In this document: one piece after another, positions 18,038-27,099 of the stretch
Layout of the letters: each line of letters begins with the position of its first letter
Position numbering within the stretch: position 1 is the first letter of the stretch
Source of the DNA: Leucobacter zeae
Lineage (GTDB): Bacteria > Actinomycetota > Actinomycetes > Actinomycetales > Microbacteriaceae
Length of the DNA stretch: 64,000 bases
Assembly: GCF_016758175.1 (NCBI RefSeq)
Contig: NZ_QYAB01000003.1
Location: forward strand, 186,001 to 250,000
Direction of reading: 5' to 3'
The notes under the pieces: model-generated
What the model was told of the DNA's origin: nothing
The model's database searches: none
What the model saw: the letters and a program-made list of their open reading frames with translations, nothing else
Translations under genes and position numbers: made by a program

Positions 18038-19888
18038 TCAGCGCGCCTCGCGCGCCTCGCGCCCCTCGTCCGACTGCGTGTCCGGGGTGCCCTGGTGGTA
18101 GCGCTGCCGCCACTCGCCGGATTCCCGGATCCAGATCGAGCTGCGATGCACGACGCCGTCCGCGTCGACGGTGCGGAACCGGATGTGGGCGACGTCCTCG
18201 GCGAGCCGGATGACCCGCCCGAACTCGACGTCCAGGGTCTGCTCCGGCACCGTCTGCAGTTTCGCGATGACCTCGTCGCGCGTCCACGAGTACCCGGTAC
18301 GGCCGATCTCGTCGAAATCGGGGTGGATCAGACGATCCAGCGCATCGGGGTCCGTGCGCGCGGCCGGGCTCAGGAGCCGCCGCTCGCACGCGATGACGGC
18401 GTCGCGCATCTCGGCGGGCGCGGCCCGCACCGACCCGCCCTCGCACCGGGGACCGCCGAGGTCGCTGAGCGCATCGATCGTCGGCGGCGCATACGGCGCG
18501 TCCGCATCCGCGAACACCGGAGCACGCCCGGCGGCCGGCTGCGTGTCGGGCGTGCCCTGGTGGTACCGCTCGCGCCAGCCGTCGCCCTCGTTGATCCAGA
18601 TCCCGCTCCGATGCACGATGCCGCGGTCGTCGTGCGTACGGAATCGGAGATGGGCGACACCCGGGGCGAGCTCGATCACCCGTCCGTACGCGACCCGCTC
18701 CGTCTGATGCGGCAGCGTCTGCAGCTTCTCGATCGCCTCGGCCCGGCTCCAGGAGTGCCCCGTGCGCCCGGTCTCATCGAATCCGGGGTGGATGAGGCGC
18801 TCGAGCATCTCGGCATCGGTGCGAGCGACGGGGCCGAGGAGGAGCGACTCCCTGGCGAGAATCGCCTCCCTGACGTCGGGCCGCGCGGGAGCGCCCGGTC
18901 GCGCGGGGCCGCGCACCGGCTCCGGCCCGGCCGCGAGCCCGAAGAGCTCCCGCGCAGAGGCTCCGGCGGCGTCGGGATCCAGGCCGGCGGCCGCCATCGA
19001 TCCGCGGGGATCGGTGTCCCCCGTGAGGTACGGGGAATCGGTGCCCAGCAGGATCCGATCGGCGCCCGCGAGCTCGGCCAGCCCCCGCAGCGCCCCGGCG
19101 CGGTGGGTGATCGAATCGAACCAGCAGCGGTCGAGGTATTCGGAGGGGCGCCGCGCGGCGGCGTCCGACAGGCCCGGCCGGCGTTCCCATGCGTTGTCGA
19201 GCCGTCCGATGACCGAGGGGAGCGCGCCGCCGCCGTGCGGCAGCACGAGCTTCACGCCGGGGTGCTCATCGAGCACCCCGCCCGCCATGAGCCTCGCGAC
19301 CGCCCACGCGGTGTCGAACGGCACGCCCAGCGAGTTGTTCAGGAAGAGCTCGGGGTCCGTGATCGTGCCGCAGTAGAACGGATGCAGGATGAGCGGGACC
19401 CCGAGCTCCTCGGCCGCGGCGAACAGCGGACCGATCCCGATCCGGTCGAGCGGCTCCCCCGCGGAGAGCCCGGTGCCGATGATCGCCCCGCGCAGTCCGA
19501 GCTCCCGGACCGCGCGGCGCAGCTCATCGGCGGCGGCCTCCGGCCGGCCGAGCGGGAGCGTCGCGACGCCGTGCAGTCGGGGCGACGCCGCGACGAACGC
19601 CGCGAGCGCATCATTGGCCCGTCGCGCGAAGTCGACCGGCTCGTGCGCTTCGCCGTAGATGAAGAGGTGCGGGGTCAGCGAGACCACGGACTCGTCGACG
19701 CCTCGCGCGTCCATCGCCGCGAGCTTGGAGACGGGATCCTGCATCTCCGCGTAGTGCAGCGGGAGCCGCCCGGCCGCGCTCTCCAGGTGCTCGGCATCGC
19801 CCGACAGCCCGTACCTGCCGCCTCCCGCGGCGAGCTCGGTGAACACGAAGTCGGGCACGAAGTGGGTGTGCACGTCGATGACGCTCAT
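18038..19888 (-). CDS. ACMSD-like amidohydrolase fused to two NTF2-like domains
   Basis: A 616-residue fusion. Residues 1-325 are an amidohydrolase-2 (ACMSD-like) barrel with HxH (H7, H9), H169 (LILHP), H218 (VLPHGGG) and D284 (GTDSPY), the full metal set of decarboxylases and hydrolases in this family. Residues about 338-450 and 494-605 are two copies of a DUF4440/SnoaL-like NTF2 domain. By hand about 72 of 112 positions are identical, and both end in RYHQGTPDTQ. The ATG overlaps the M20 stop (ATGA). It is the last gene of the long leftward operon. The reaction is unknown; the NTF2 pair may bind substrate or mediate oligomerisation. Confidence 0.85.
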   Translation of the reverse strand: MSVIDVHTHFVPDFVFTELAAGGGRYGLSGDAEHLESAAGRLPLHYAEMQDPVSKLAAMDARGVDESVVSLTPHLFIYGEAHEPVDFARRANDALAAFVAASPRLHGVATLPLGRPEAAADELRRAVRELGLRGAIIGTGLSAGEPLDRIGIGPLFAAAEELGVPLILHPFYCGTITDPELFLNNSLGVPFDTAWAVARLMAGGVLDEHPGVKLVLPHGGGALPSVIGRLDNAWERRPGLSDAAARRPSEYLDRCWFDSITHRAGALRGLAELAGADRILLGTDSPYLTGDTDPRGSMAAAGLDPDAAGASARELFGLAAGPEPVRGPARPGAPARPDVREAILARESLLLGPVARTDAEMLERLIHPGFDETGRTGHSWSRAEAIEKLQTLPHQTERVAYGRVIELAPGVAHLRFRTHDDRGIVHRSGIWINEGDGWRERYHQGTPDTQPAAGRAPVFADADAPYAPPTIDALSDLGGPRCEGGSVRAAPAEMRDAVIACERRLLSPAARTDPDALDRLIHPDFDEIGRTGYSWTRDEVIAKLQTVPEQTLDVEFGRVIRLAEDVAHIRFRTVDADGVVHRSSIWIRESGEWRQRYHQGTPDTQSDEGREAREAR

Positions 19889-21303
19889 GCGCTCCCCGCC
19901 CCCTCGGCTCCCGACAGCGCGGACAGCGACAACCTCCGGAAGATCTCCGCGCTCGTCTTGATCCCGTTCACGAACCACTCGAGCGAGAGGTGCTCCTGCG
20001 CCGAATGCTCCTGCATGTCGGGCTGCGCGTAGGGCACGAGCAGGCAGTCGAGCCCGACGGCGTCGACGAACGTCGCGAACACCCCGCCGCCGCCGATCGA
20101 CGGGATCACGACGGGCGGGCGCCCCCAGACCTCGTGCAGCGCGTCGATCGCCGTCGCGACGAGCCGGTGGTCGCTGCTCACGCCCGAGGGCGGCGCGTCC
20201 GACAGCACGGTGATCCCGATGTCGTCGTACCCGTGCCGGTCGAGATGCGCGCGCAGCAGCTCGGCGACGCGACTCGGACGCTGCCCCGGGAGCAGCGCGA
20301 AGTCGAGCTTCGCCGTCGCGCTCGTCGGCACGGCCATCTTGAGCCCCTCGCCCGTGTACCCGCCCTCGATCCCGCACACGCACATGCGCGGCTCGAAGAA
20401 CATCGACCCGAGCGGATCCTCGCGCTCGAACGCGCGCACGCCGAACTCCTCCGCGGGCGGGAGGAAGCCCGCGGGCAGCCGCTCCGCGAATCCGTAGAGC
20501 TCCTCGGGGATCGGCAGCATCTCGTCGCGGAAGCCCGCGATCGCCACCCTGCCGTCGGCGTCGAGCATCGTGCCGATCGCCTGGGCCATGCGCGTCACGG
20601 GGTTCGGCAGGATGCTGCCGTAGCTGCCCGAGTGCCACTCGATGTCGGCACCGGTCGCGTGCAGCTCCACGTACAGCGCGCCCCGGATCCCGAGGAAGAG
20701 GCCCGGATCCCACACGCCGAGCGTCGACGCGTCGGAGGTATAGAGGAAGTCGGCGCGGAAGCGCTCGACGTTCGCGCGGATGTAGTCCGAGGTGTCGCCG
20801 CAGCCGATCTCGTCCTCCCCGTCGAACATGAAGTTGATCTGGAACGGCGGCAGCTCGCCGAAGACGTCCATCCAGGCGGCGAGCGCGCAGAGGTGGGCGA
20901 TCATCTGCCCCTTGCTGTCGCCGACGCCGCGGCCCCACAGCGATCCATCGTGCACGGTCGGCTCGAAGGGCGGGAACGGCCACTCGTCTGCATCCCCAGC
21001 GGGCACGACGTCGTAGTGGCCGTAGACGAGCAGCTTGCGCTCGTGCGCGCCCGCGGACGCCCAGACGATCGGATGCGCCCCCGTCTCGAGGAACTCGGCG
21101 TCGAGACCGATGCCGCGCATGCGCTCGCGCAGGTGGCCGGCGCATTCGCGCACGCCTTCGCCGGTGGCGCTGACGCTCGGGATCGACGCGAACTCGATGA
21201 GCCAGCGGAGGTACTCGTCGGCGCGCTCCTCGACGCGCGCGAGCAGCGCGGGACCGCCTGTCTCGAGCGCCGCGATCCACTCCGCCTCAGTGCGCGAAGC
21301 CAT
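19885..21303 (-). CDS. M20-family metallopeptidase/amidohydrolase
   Basis: A 472-residue member of the M20 dipeptidase group. Metal and catalytic motifs are YGHYDVVPAG (H-x-D), GRGVGDSKG, the acidic pair region GEDEIG, SDAS and a late HSAQEH. Where most relatives have Glu-Glu before the IG, this protein has Asp-Glu, so the usual general-base Glu appears to be Asp. The start at 21303 lies within the last codons of the upstream bicupin gene (17-bp overlap); another ATG four codons upstream is possible. M20 enzymes hydrolyse peptides, N-acyl or N-carbamoyl amino acids. In this operon a role after hydantoin opening is plausible. Confidence 0.88.
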   Translation of the reverse strand: MASRTEAEWIAALETGGPALLARVEERADEYLRWLIEFASIPSVSATGEGVRECAGHLRERMRGIGLDAEFLETGAHPIVWASAGAHERKLLVYGHYDVVPAGDADEWPFPPFEPTVHDGSLWGRGVGDSKGQMIAHLCALAAWMDVFGELPPFQINFMFDGEDEIGCGDTSDYIRANVERFRADFLYTSDASTLGVWDPGLFLGIRGALYVELHATGADIEWHSGSYGSILPNPVTRMAQAIGTMLDADGRVAIAGFRDEMLPIPEELYGFAERLPAGFLPPAEEFGVRAFEREDPLGSMFFEPRMCVCGIEGGYTGEGLKMAVPTSATAKLDFALLPGQRPSRVAELLRAHLDRHGYDDIGITVLSDAPPSGVSSDHRLVATAIDALHEVWGRPPVVIPSIGGGGVFATFVDAVGLDCLLVPYAQPDMQEHSAQEHLSLEWFVNGIKTSAEIFRRLSLSALSGAEGAGSA

Positions 21304-22060
21304 CGCGGTTCGCATCCTTGTAGAGGAGGTAGGCGGAGGTGCCGAGCCCGCCCGGGTAGTAGTACTGCGGGCAGTAGGGCGCCATGTAGACGAAGTCGTC
21401 CTCCTGCACCTCGTAGTAGCGCTGATCGAGCACGTACACGCCGCGCCCCTCGACCATGTAGAGCACGTGCTCCTCATCGTGGATCTCGACCTTCGGGAAC
21501 ACCGCTCCGGGGTCGAACGACAGGATGCTCATCGCGAAGTCGTACGACGGGTGCGTCGAGGGGATCAGCTCGAGACGGTAGACGCCGGGGACCGAACCGG
21601 GGGTCGGCTCGATCGACGACGCGACGCCGCGCACCTCCTCGGGGAGCGGGTGGCCCGGCGCGGGCTCGTAGCGGCGCTTCACCCAGAGCAGGCGCAGCGC
21701 GCCGCCCGTCCGGTTCGCGATCTCGAACGTCTCGCCCTCGGGCAGGAATGCGAACGACGTCGCCGGAGCGGCCGCGCCCAGCTCCCCGTCGAACCCGGCG
21801 TCGAGCGCATAGAGGAAGTTCTCGAATCCCGCTCCTGCCGGAACCGTCGTCCCCCCGCCCGGGGCGACCTCGAGCAGGTACATCGCGACGCGCGCGGATC
21901 CGTTGCGGGGCGTCGTGAGCTTCTTGACGACGGTGTCGGCGAACTCCGGGAGCCGTGAGCCGAAATGGTTCTCCGGGGCGATCACGTAGTGGGCCGGGCC
22001 GAACCCGCCTCGCTGGGTCGAGACCTGCGGCGGTGGGAGCTGAGCTGCGCTCTGGATCAT
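21287..22060 (-). CDS. allE: Bicupin of the (S)-ureidoglycine aminohydrolase family
   Basis: A 257-residue double cupin. The C-terminal cupin has the hallmark EIHDEEHVLYMVEGRGVY, giving the Mn ligands E-x-H-x3-H, and the later Gln in CPQYYYPGG, as in AllE/UGHY. That family releases ammonia from (S)-ureidoglycine in allantoin breakdown. The ATG overlaps the hydantoinase stop (ATGA) and has AAGGAG upstream. No allantoicase or ureidoglycolate gene is seen here, so it may act on a different ureide made by this operon; the fold assignment is firm, the substrate is not. Confidence 0.85.
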   Translation of the reverse strand: MIQSAAQLPPPQVSTQRGGFGPAHYVIAPENHFGSRLPEFADTVVKKLTTPRNGSARVAMYLLEVAPGGGTTVPAGAGFENFLYALDAGFDGELGAAAPATSFAFLPEGETFEIANRTGGALRLLWVKRRYEPAPGHPLPEEVRGVASSIEPTPGSVPGVYRLELIPSTHPSYDFAMSILSFDPGAVFPKVEIHDEEHVLYMVEGRGVYVLDQRYYEVQEDDFVYMAPYCPQYYYPGGLGTSAYLLYKDANRDGFAH

Positions 22061-23496
22061 GGGGTGTCTCCTTCATCGGATGCGGGAAGTGCGGATGGGT
22101 CGCCGGACCGTGTGGCCCTGGCGAGGAAGCGGCCGTCGCCCGGCCCGTCGAGCAGGCGGCCGTCGGCGACGACGGCGCGCCCGCGGACGAAGACGTCGCG
22201 GATCCTGCCGGGGACCTCCATGCCCTCGTACGGCAGGTAGTCGACGGCCGAGTGGTGGGTCTCGGCGGAGAAGCGGGTGCGGACGGCGGGGTCGAGGATC
22301 ACGGCGTCGGCATCCGAGCCGACGCGCAGGTCCCCCTTGCGCGGGTAGATCCCGGCGAGTCGCGCCGGCTCGGCGCTCGCGATCTCGACGAGCCGCTCAA
22401 TCGGATAGACGCCGCGCTCGACCCCCGAGTACCCGATGAGCAGGCGCTGCTCGACGCCGGGGAGTCCGTTCATGATGTGCGTGAAGTCGCCGTCGACGAT
22501 CTTCTCGCCGTGCAGCACGAACGGGCAGTGGTCGCTCGCGAGCACGTCGAGTCCGCCGTCTCCGAGCGCCGCCCAGAGCTCCGCCTGGTCGTCGCGCGTC
22601 CGCGCGGGCGGCGAGCAGACGAACTTCGCCGCCTCCTCGCGCGGCGCCCCGATGAGCAGGGACTCGTCGAGCACGAGATAGTGCGAGCAGGTCTCGCCGT
22701 GCACGCGTCCGCCGTCGGCCCGCGCTCTGCGGAGCTCGGCGAGCGCGCGCTCCGACGAGAGGTGCACGACGTAGAGCTCGGCCTCGGCGAGGCGCGCGAG
22801 CGCGGTGGCGCGCGAGACGGCCTCCGCCTCGGTGAGCGGCGGGCGCGTGTGCCCGTGCCACTCCGGCTCGACCTCGCCCGACTCGAGCGCCTCCTCGACG
22901 AGCACGTCGATGGCGTGCCCGTTCTCGGCGTGCACGAGCACGAGCAGGCCGAGCTCAGCGGCCCGCTGCAGCGTGCGGAAGAGCGCGCGGTCGTCGCTCA
23001 TCACGCGCCCCGGATACGCGAGGTAGAGCTTCACGCTCGACACCCCGAGGCCCGGCAGTTCCGCGAGCTCGGCCAGCCGTTCCTCCCCCGGCTGGACGAG
23101 GATCACGTGCGCGCCGTAGTCGACGAGGGGCCCCTGCTCCTCGACGCGAGCGCGCCATCCGGCGAGGGCCTCGGCGAGCGGCTGATCCGGTCCGGGGCTG
23201 CAGAAGTCGATGACGGTGGTCGTTCCCCCGGCGGCCGCGGCGGCGGAGCCGGTCCGCCAGTCGTCCGCCGTGCGGATCGAGCCCCGGAACACCGCGTCGA
23301 TGTGGGTGTGGAAGTCGACGCCGCCCGGCAGCACGAAGCAGCCGGAGGCGTCGACCAGCGCGTCGCCCGGCTCGGGATCGAGAGCGCCGATCGCCGCGAC
23401 CGCGCCGTCCACGAAGCGCACGTCGGCGGCGGCGACCCCCGCGGAGGTCACCAGCGTGCCCCCGTGCACGAGGGTGCGCCGCGCCGGCTCAGGCAT
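22057..23496 (-). CDS. Dihydropyrimidinase / D-hydantoinase family
   Basis: A 479-residue cyclic amidohydrolase. It has the full binuclear metal set: DFHTHID (H-x-H), the carbamylated lysine in SSVKLYLAYPG, VHAENG, the GETCSHYLVLD region and SDHCPF. Length and motif spacing match dihydropyrimidinase/hydantoinase/allantoinase enzymes, which open five- or six-membered cyclic ureides or imides to N-carbamoyl acids. The start overlaps the aldehyde dehydrogenase end by 8 bp. With the AllE-like bicupin and racemase-like protein in the same operon, a hydantoin or allantoin-like substrate is likely. Confidence 0.9.
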   Translation of the reverse strand: MPEPARRTLVHGGTLVTSAGVAAADVRFVDGAVAAIGALDPEPGDALVDASGCFVLPGGVDFHTHIDAVFRGSIRTADDWRTGSAAAAAGGTTTVIDFCSPGPDQPLAEALAGWRARVEEQGPLVDYGAHVILVQPGEERLAELAELPGLGVSSVKLYLAYPGRVMSDDRALFRTLQRAAELGLLVLVHAENGHAIDVLVEEALESGEVEPEWHGHTRPPLTEAEAVSRATALARLAEAELYVVHLSSERALAELRRARADGGRVHGETCSHYLVLDESLLIGAPREEAAKFVCSPPARTRDDQAELWAALGDGGLDVLASDHCPFVLHGEKIVDGDFTHIMNGLPGVEQRLLIGYSGVERGVYPIERLVEIASAEPARLAGIYPRKGDLRVGSDADAVILDPAVRTRFSAETHHSAVDYLPYEGMEVPGRIRDVFVRGRAVVADGRLLDGPGDGRFLARATRSGDPSALPASDEGDTP

Positions 23497-24985
23497 CGAG
23501 GTTGAACCAGTTCGTCTTGAGCTGCGTGTACTGGTCGAGCGCGTGCAGCGACTTGTCGCGGCCGTTGCCCGACTGCTTGTAGCCCCCGAACGGCACGTTG
23601 ATATCGGCCTGGTTGTAGCAGTTGACCCAGACGGTGCCTGCGCGCAGGGCGCGGGACACCTGGTGCGCGGTCCCCACGTTGCTCGTCCAGACCGCTGCGG
23701 CGAGGCCGTAGTCGGAGTCGTTCGCGATGCGCACGGCGTCGGCCGCGTCCCGCGCGGAGATGACGGAGAGCACGGGCCCGAAGATCTCCTCCTGGGCGAT
23801 CCGCATGCGGTTGTCCACTCCCGCGAAGATGGTCGGCTCGTGGTAGACACCTCCCGTCTCCGAGCGGGTGCGGCTGCCGCCCGTGACGAGTCGCGCGCCC
23901 TCCTGCTCGCCGATCTCGACGTATCCCGCGACGCGCTCGAGCTGCTCCGTGTCGATCATCGTCCCCATGAGGGTGTCCTGCTGGAACGGGTCTCCCGGCG
24001 CCCAGGCGCGGCTCTCCTCCACGACCAGCTCGAGGAACTCGTCGTGGATCGATTCCTCGACCACGAGCCGCGATCCGGCGCTGCAGATCTGGCCGCTGTT
24101 GATGAAGCCGCCGAGCGCTGCCGCCCGGGCGGCAGCGCGCAGGTCCGGCGCGTCGGCGAGCACGATGTTCGCGGACTTGCCGCCGCATTCGAGCGAAACG
24201 GACTTGAGGTTGGACTGGCCCGCATACTGCATGAAGTACTTGCCGACCTGGGTCGACCCGGTGAAGGCGATCTTGTCGACGTCCATGTGGAGGCCGAGCG
24301 CCTTCCCCGCGCGGTCTCCGCGTCCCGGGACCACGTTGAAGACGCCGTCGGGCACCCCCGCCTCGGCCGCGAGCTCCGCGAGCGCGATGACCGGGAGCGG
24401 CGACTGCTCGGCGGGCTTCACGACGACCGAGTTGCCGGTCGCGAGCGCCGGTGCGATCTTCCACATCGGCATGCCGATCGGGAAGTTCCACGGAACGACG
24501 GCGGCGACGACGCCGAGGGCCTCGCGGGTCACGAGCGCGAGCGCCGAGCCCGGGGTGGGCATGACCTCGCCGGCCCACTTGTCGATGGCCTCCGCGTAGA
24601 ACTCGAGCACGGCGGCTGCGCCGTCGACCTCGCCGAGCGAGAACGAGATCGGCTTCCCGCTGTCCGCGGTGAGAATGGCCGCGAGGCGCTCGCGGTCGCG
24701 GCGGATTCCCGCGACGAACGCGGTGAGCACCCGCTTGCGGTGGCGCGGGGGCGCCGCCGACCAGCGCCCGTCGTCGAACGCCGCACGGGCGGCGGCGACC
24801 GCGCGGTCGACGTCGGCCTCGTCGCCAGCGGCGATGCGGTTGAGCAGCCGGCCGTCGATGGGACTGCGGTTCTCGGTCGTCTCCCCCGACAGCGCCTCAA
24901 CGTGGGCGCCGTCGATGAACATGCCTCCGGCGGGCGCAGCGGCCTCGGCGATGGCGACCCAGTCGCCGGTGATCTCGAGTGTCAT
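23489..24985 (-). CDS. Aldehyde dehydrogenase
   Basis: A 498-residue NAD(P)-dependent aldehyde dehydrogenase. It shows VVPWNFPIGMPMWKIAPAL, the catalytic Glu in SLECGGKSANIVL and the catalytic Cys in NSGQICSAGSR. The sequence is betaine-aldehyde/aminobutyraldehyde-like overall, but substrate cannot be set by eye. The ATG at 24985 has a good Shine-Dalgarno (AAGGAG). It probably oxidises an aldehyde made downstream in the catabolic route. Confidence 0.92.
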   Translation of the reverse strand: MTLEITGDWVAIAEAAAPAGGMFIDGAHVEALSGETTENRSPIDGRLLNRIAAGDEADVDRAVAAARAAFDDGRWSAAPPRHRKRVLTAFVAGIRRDRERLAAILTADSGKPISFSLGEVDGAAAVLEFYAEAIDKWAGEVMPTPGSALALVTREALGVVAAVVPWNFPIGMPMWKIAPALATGNSVVVKPAEQSPLPVIALAELAAEAGVPDGVFNVVPGRGDRAGKALGLHMDVDKIAFTGSTQVGKYFMQYAGQSNLKSVSLECGGKSANIVLADAPDLRAAARAAALGGFINSGQICSAGSRLVVEESIHDEFLELVVEESRAWAPGDPFQQDTLMGTMIDTEQLERVAGYVEIGEQEGARLVTGGSRTRSETGGVYHEPTIFAGVDNRMRIAQEEIFGPVLSVISARDAADAVRIANDSDYGLAAAVWTSNVGTAHQVSRALRAGTVWVNCYNQADINVPFGGYKQSGNGRDKSLHALDQYTQLKTNWFNLDA

Positions 24986-25013
24986 GGTGTTCTCCTTCGA
25001 ATCGGTGAAGCGT

Positions 25014-26303
25014 CTACTTGCGCTGGCCCCAGAGCTCGGGCTGCCGGTCGGAGGCCGGGAGGCCGGTCGCGATGTCGGCCCACAGCGCGTCGGCCGCCGC
25101 CTGATCGTGCCGCAGGTCGACGAGCGTCTCGCCGTCCTTCATCACGAGGCGCGGCCGGGCGAGGGCGCGCAGGTCGGTCAGTGGGTCGCCCTCGAACACG
25201 GCGAGGTCGGCGTAGTTGCCCGGGCGGATGCTGCCGAGGCGACGGTCGCCGATCGCGTCGGCCGACACCTCGGTCGCGGCGAGCAGGGCGTCGATCGGCG
25301 CCATGCCCGCCGCGACCAGCGTCTCGAGCTCGCGCACCATGGCATCGCGCGCCGGGATCCAGTGGACGGGATCCGTGCCCGCGGCGATCTTCACGCCGGC
25401 CGCCATCGCGCGCTGCACCGATTCGCGGTGCGGGCCCGCGACCTTCAGCTCGTACAGCTCGGCCCGTTCGGGCGGGATGGTCTTGCCGACATTGAGGTGC
25501 GTGTCGGTCGAGAAGGCCCACAGCGTCGGAACGTAGAACGTGCCCTGATCGGCCATCTGCGACACGAGCGCCTCGTCGAGCAGCAGTCCGTGGTCGATCA
25601 CGTCGATCCCGGCGTCGACCGCGGCTCGAGCCGCCGGAAGCCCTTCGCAGTGGCAGCCGACCCGGCGGCCCAGCAGGTGCGCCTCCGCGACCGCGACCGC
25701 GATCTCCTCGTCGTTCAGGTAGCGCAGGCAGGTCTCCCAGTCAGAATCCGCGGTCGAGTGCGAGAGCACGAGCTTGATGAGATCGGCGCCGGCCTTGATC
25801 TCCTCGCGCACGGCTCTGCGCACGTCGTCCGCGCCGTCGACGAAGTGGTTGCGCCAGTCGACGGGGGCGCCGCTGCCGACGATGTTCGGACCGGCGGTGT
25901 ACGCCCGCGGGCCGATCACGCGGCCCTCGGCGATCTCGCGTCTGAACTGGTGGATGCCGTGGTGCTTGCAGCCGGGATCGCGCAGGGAGGTGACCCCGGA
26001 CTCGATCTGCCGCTTCGCCATGATGACCGCGTCGACGACCGAGGTCGTGATGAGCCGGGGGTCGGCTTCGACCCCCGACCGGCTCATCAGATGGGTGTGG
26101 GAGTCGATGAGGCCGGGCATGATGTGGGCGCCGGCGACGTCGATCACCCGAGCGGCGTCCGACGGGAGCAGCGTCGCCGGCTCGATGCCGACGAAGCGGC
26201 CGTCCGCGATCACGACCATGTGGTCCTCGACGAAGCCGCGGCGATCGCTGTCGAGGATCGGGCCGCCGAGGACGAATACGGTGTCGCTGGGGTGCGGGCT
26301 CAT
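25014..26303 (-). CDS. Amidohydrolase (imidazolonepropionase/prolidase-like)
   Basis: A 429-residue amidohydrolase-1 protein. Motifs are GLIDSHTHLM (H-x-H), the likely carboxylated lysine in LIKLVLSH, GCHCEG, VIDHG and the final Asp in AGTDPVHW. This set is shared by imidazolonepropionase-like enzymes and Xaa-Pro or Xaa-Arg dipeptidases. It is the second ring- or amide-opening enzyme in the operon, upstream of the aldehyde dehydrogenase. Substrate unknown. Confidence 0.88.
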   Translation of the reverse strand: MSPHPSDTVFVLGGPILDSDRRGFVEDHMVVIADGRFVGIEPATLLPSDAARVIDVAGAHIMPGLIDSHTHLMSRSGVEADPRLITTSVVDAVIMAKRQIESGVTSLRDPGCKHHGIHQFRREIAEGRVIGPRAYTAGPNIVGSGAPVDWRNHFVDGADDVRRAVREEIKAGADLIKLVLSHSTADSDWETCLRYLNDEEIAVAVAEAHLLGRRVGCHCEGLPAARAAVDAGIDVIDHGLLLDEALVSQMADQGTFYVPTLWAFSTDTHLNVGKTIPPERAELYELKVAGPHRESVQRAMAAGVKIAAGTDPVHWIPARDAMVRELETLVAAGMAPIDALLAATEVSADAIGDRRLGSIRPGNYADLAVFEGDPLTDLRALARPRLVMKDGETLVDLRHDQAAADALWADIATGLPASDRQPELWGQRK

Positions 26304-26364
26304 GGAGTGCCTTTCTCTGAGGTCGAGTGGTGCGGGGGTCGGGAACCGGGGGTTCGGCGGGGAA

Positions 26365-27099
26365 TCAGGACGCGGGGTTCGGGACGGCGGTCGCGGGGCG
26401 CGCGAGGGGCGCGGCGTCAGCGAGCGACTCGGCGAGGCGGATCCCGGCGAGGAAGCCGGACACCACCGGGATCCCGATCGCGTCCGCGAGCGGCGCCGCG
26501 ATGCGCCCCATCACCGATCCGGTGAGCACGAGGGCGTCTCCGAGCCCGGCCCGTCCCGTCCGGGCGCACCCCTCGATCAACTGGGCGAGCAGCGCGTCGG
26601 CATCGGTAGCCGCCGCGACGCTCGAGCTCTTCGCCGCGACGACGCCTGCGAGCCGGTGCTCGAGGCCGTAGCCGCGTACGAGCGCGCGCATGCCCTCGGC
26701 CTTGCGCTCGGCCAGCACGGCGACGCTGAAGCGCTGGCCGAAGGCGCAGGCCGCGAGGAATCCGGCCTCGGCGATGCCGACCACGGGCCGCGGAGTCGCT
26801 TCGCGAGCGGCCGCGAGCCCCGGGTCGTTCCCGCAGGCCACGACGAACGCGTCGTAATCGGCGGCGTGCGCCTGCACGAGCGCGGCGGTCTCGACCGCCG
26901 CGACGGCCAGATCGAACCTCGTGTCGATGCCCCGCGGTCCGCGATCCGGATTCATGAACACCGCATCGGTGCCCGGCAGCAGATGCGGAGCGGCCGTATC
27001 GGCGAGCTGGGCGGTCACGAGATCCGAGGAGTTCGAGTTGATGACGGCGATCCGCCGCGCGCGGGTCGCACGATCTCCGCCGGAGCGCTGCTCGTTCAT
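26365..27099 (-). CDS. Asp/Glu/hydantoin racemase-like protein
   Basis: A 244-residue member of the Asp/Glu racemase superfamily, closest by eye to hydantoin racemases (INSNSS start, VVACGNDPGLAAARE). The first catalytic cysteine is present (C89). At the second, where the family usually has a GCAG-type motif, the sequence reads LTGSVMG, with Ser195 aligned to the cysteine. It may therefore be a decarboxylase-, isomerase- or binding-type relative and not a true two-base racemase. The ATG overlaps the ABC ATPase stop (ATGA). Confidence 0.8.
   Translation of the reverse strand: MNEQRSGGDRATRARRIAVINSNSSDLVTAQLADTAAPHLLPGTDAVFMNPDRGPRGIDTRFDLAVAAVETAALVQAHAADYDAFVVACGNDPGLAAAREATPRPVVGIAEAGFLAACAFGQRFSVAVLAERKAEGMRALVRGYGLEHRLAGVVAAKSSSVAAATDADALLAQLIEGCARTGRAGLGDALVLTGSVMGRIAAPLADAIGIPVVSGFLAGIRLAESLADAAPLARPATAVPNPAS

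Noticed and set aside
21287..23496. Complete allantoin degradation pathway
   Set aside because: A hydantoinase-type enzyme and an AllE-like bicupin are present, but no allantoicase, ureidoglycolate lyase/dehydrogenase or uricase is seen, so the pathway name is not justified.
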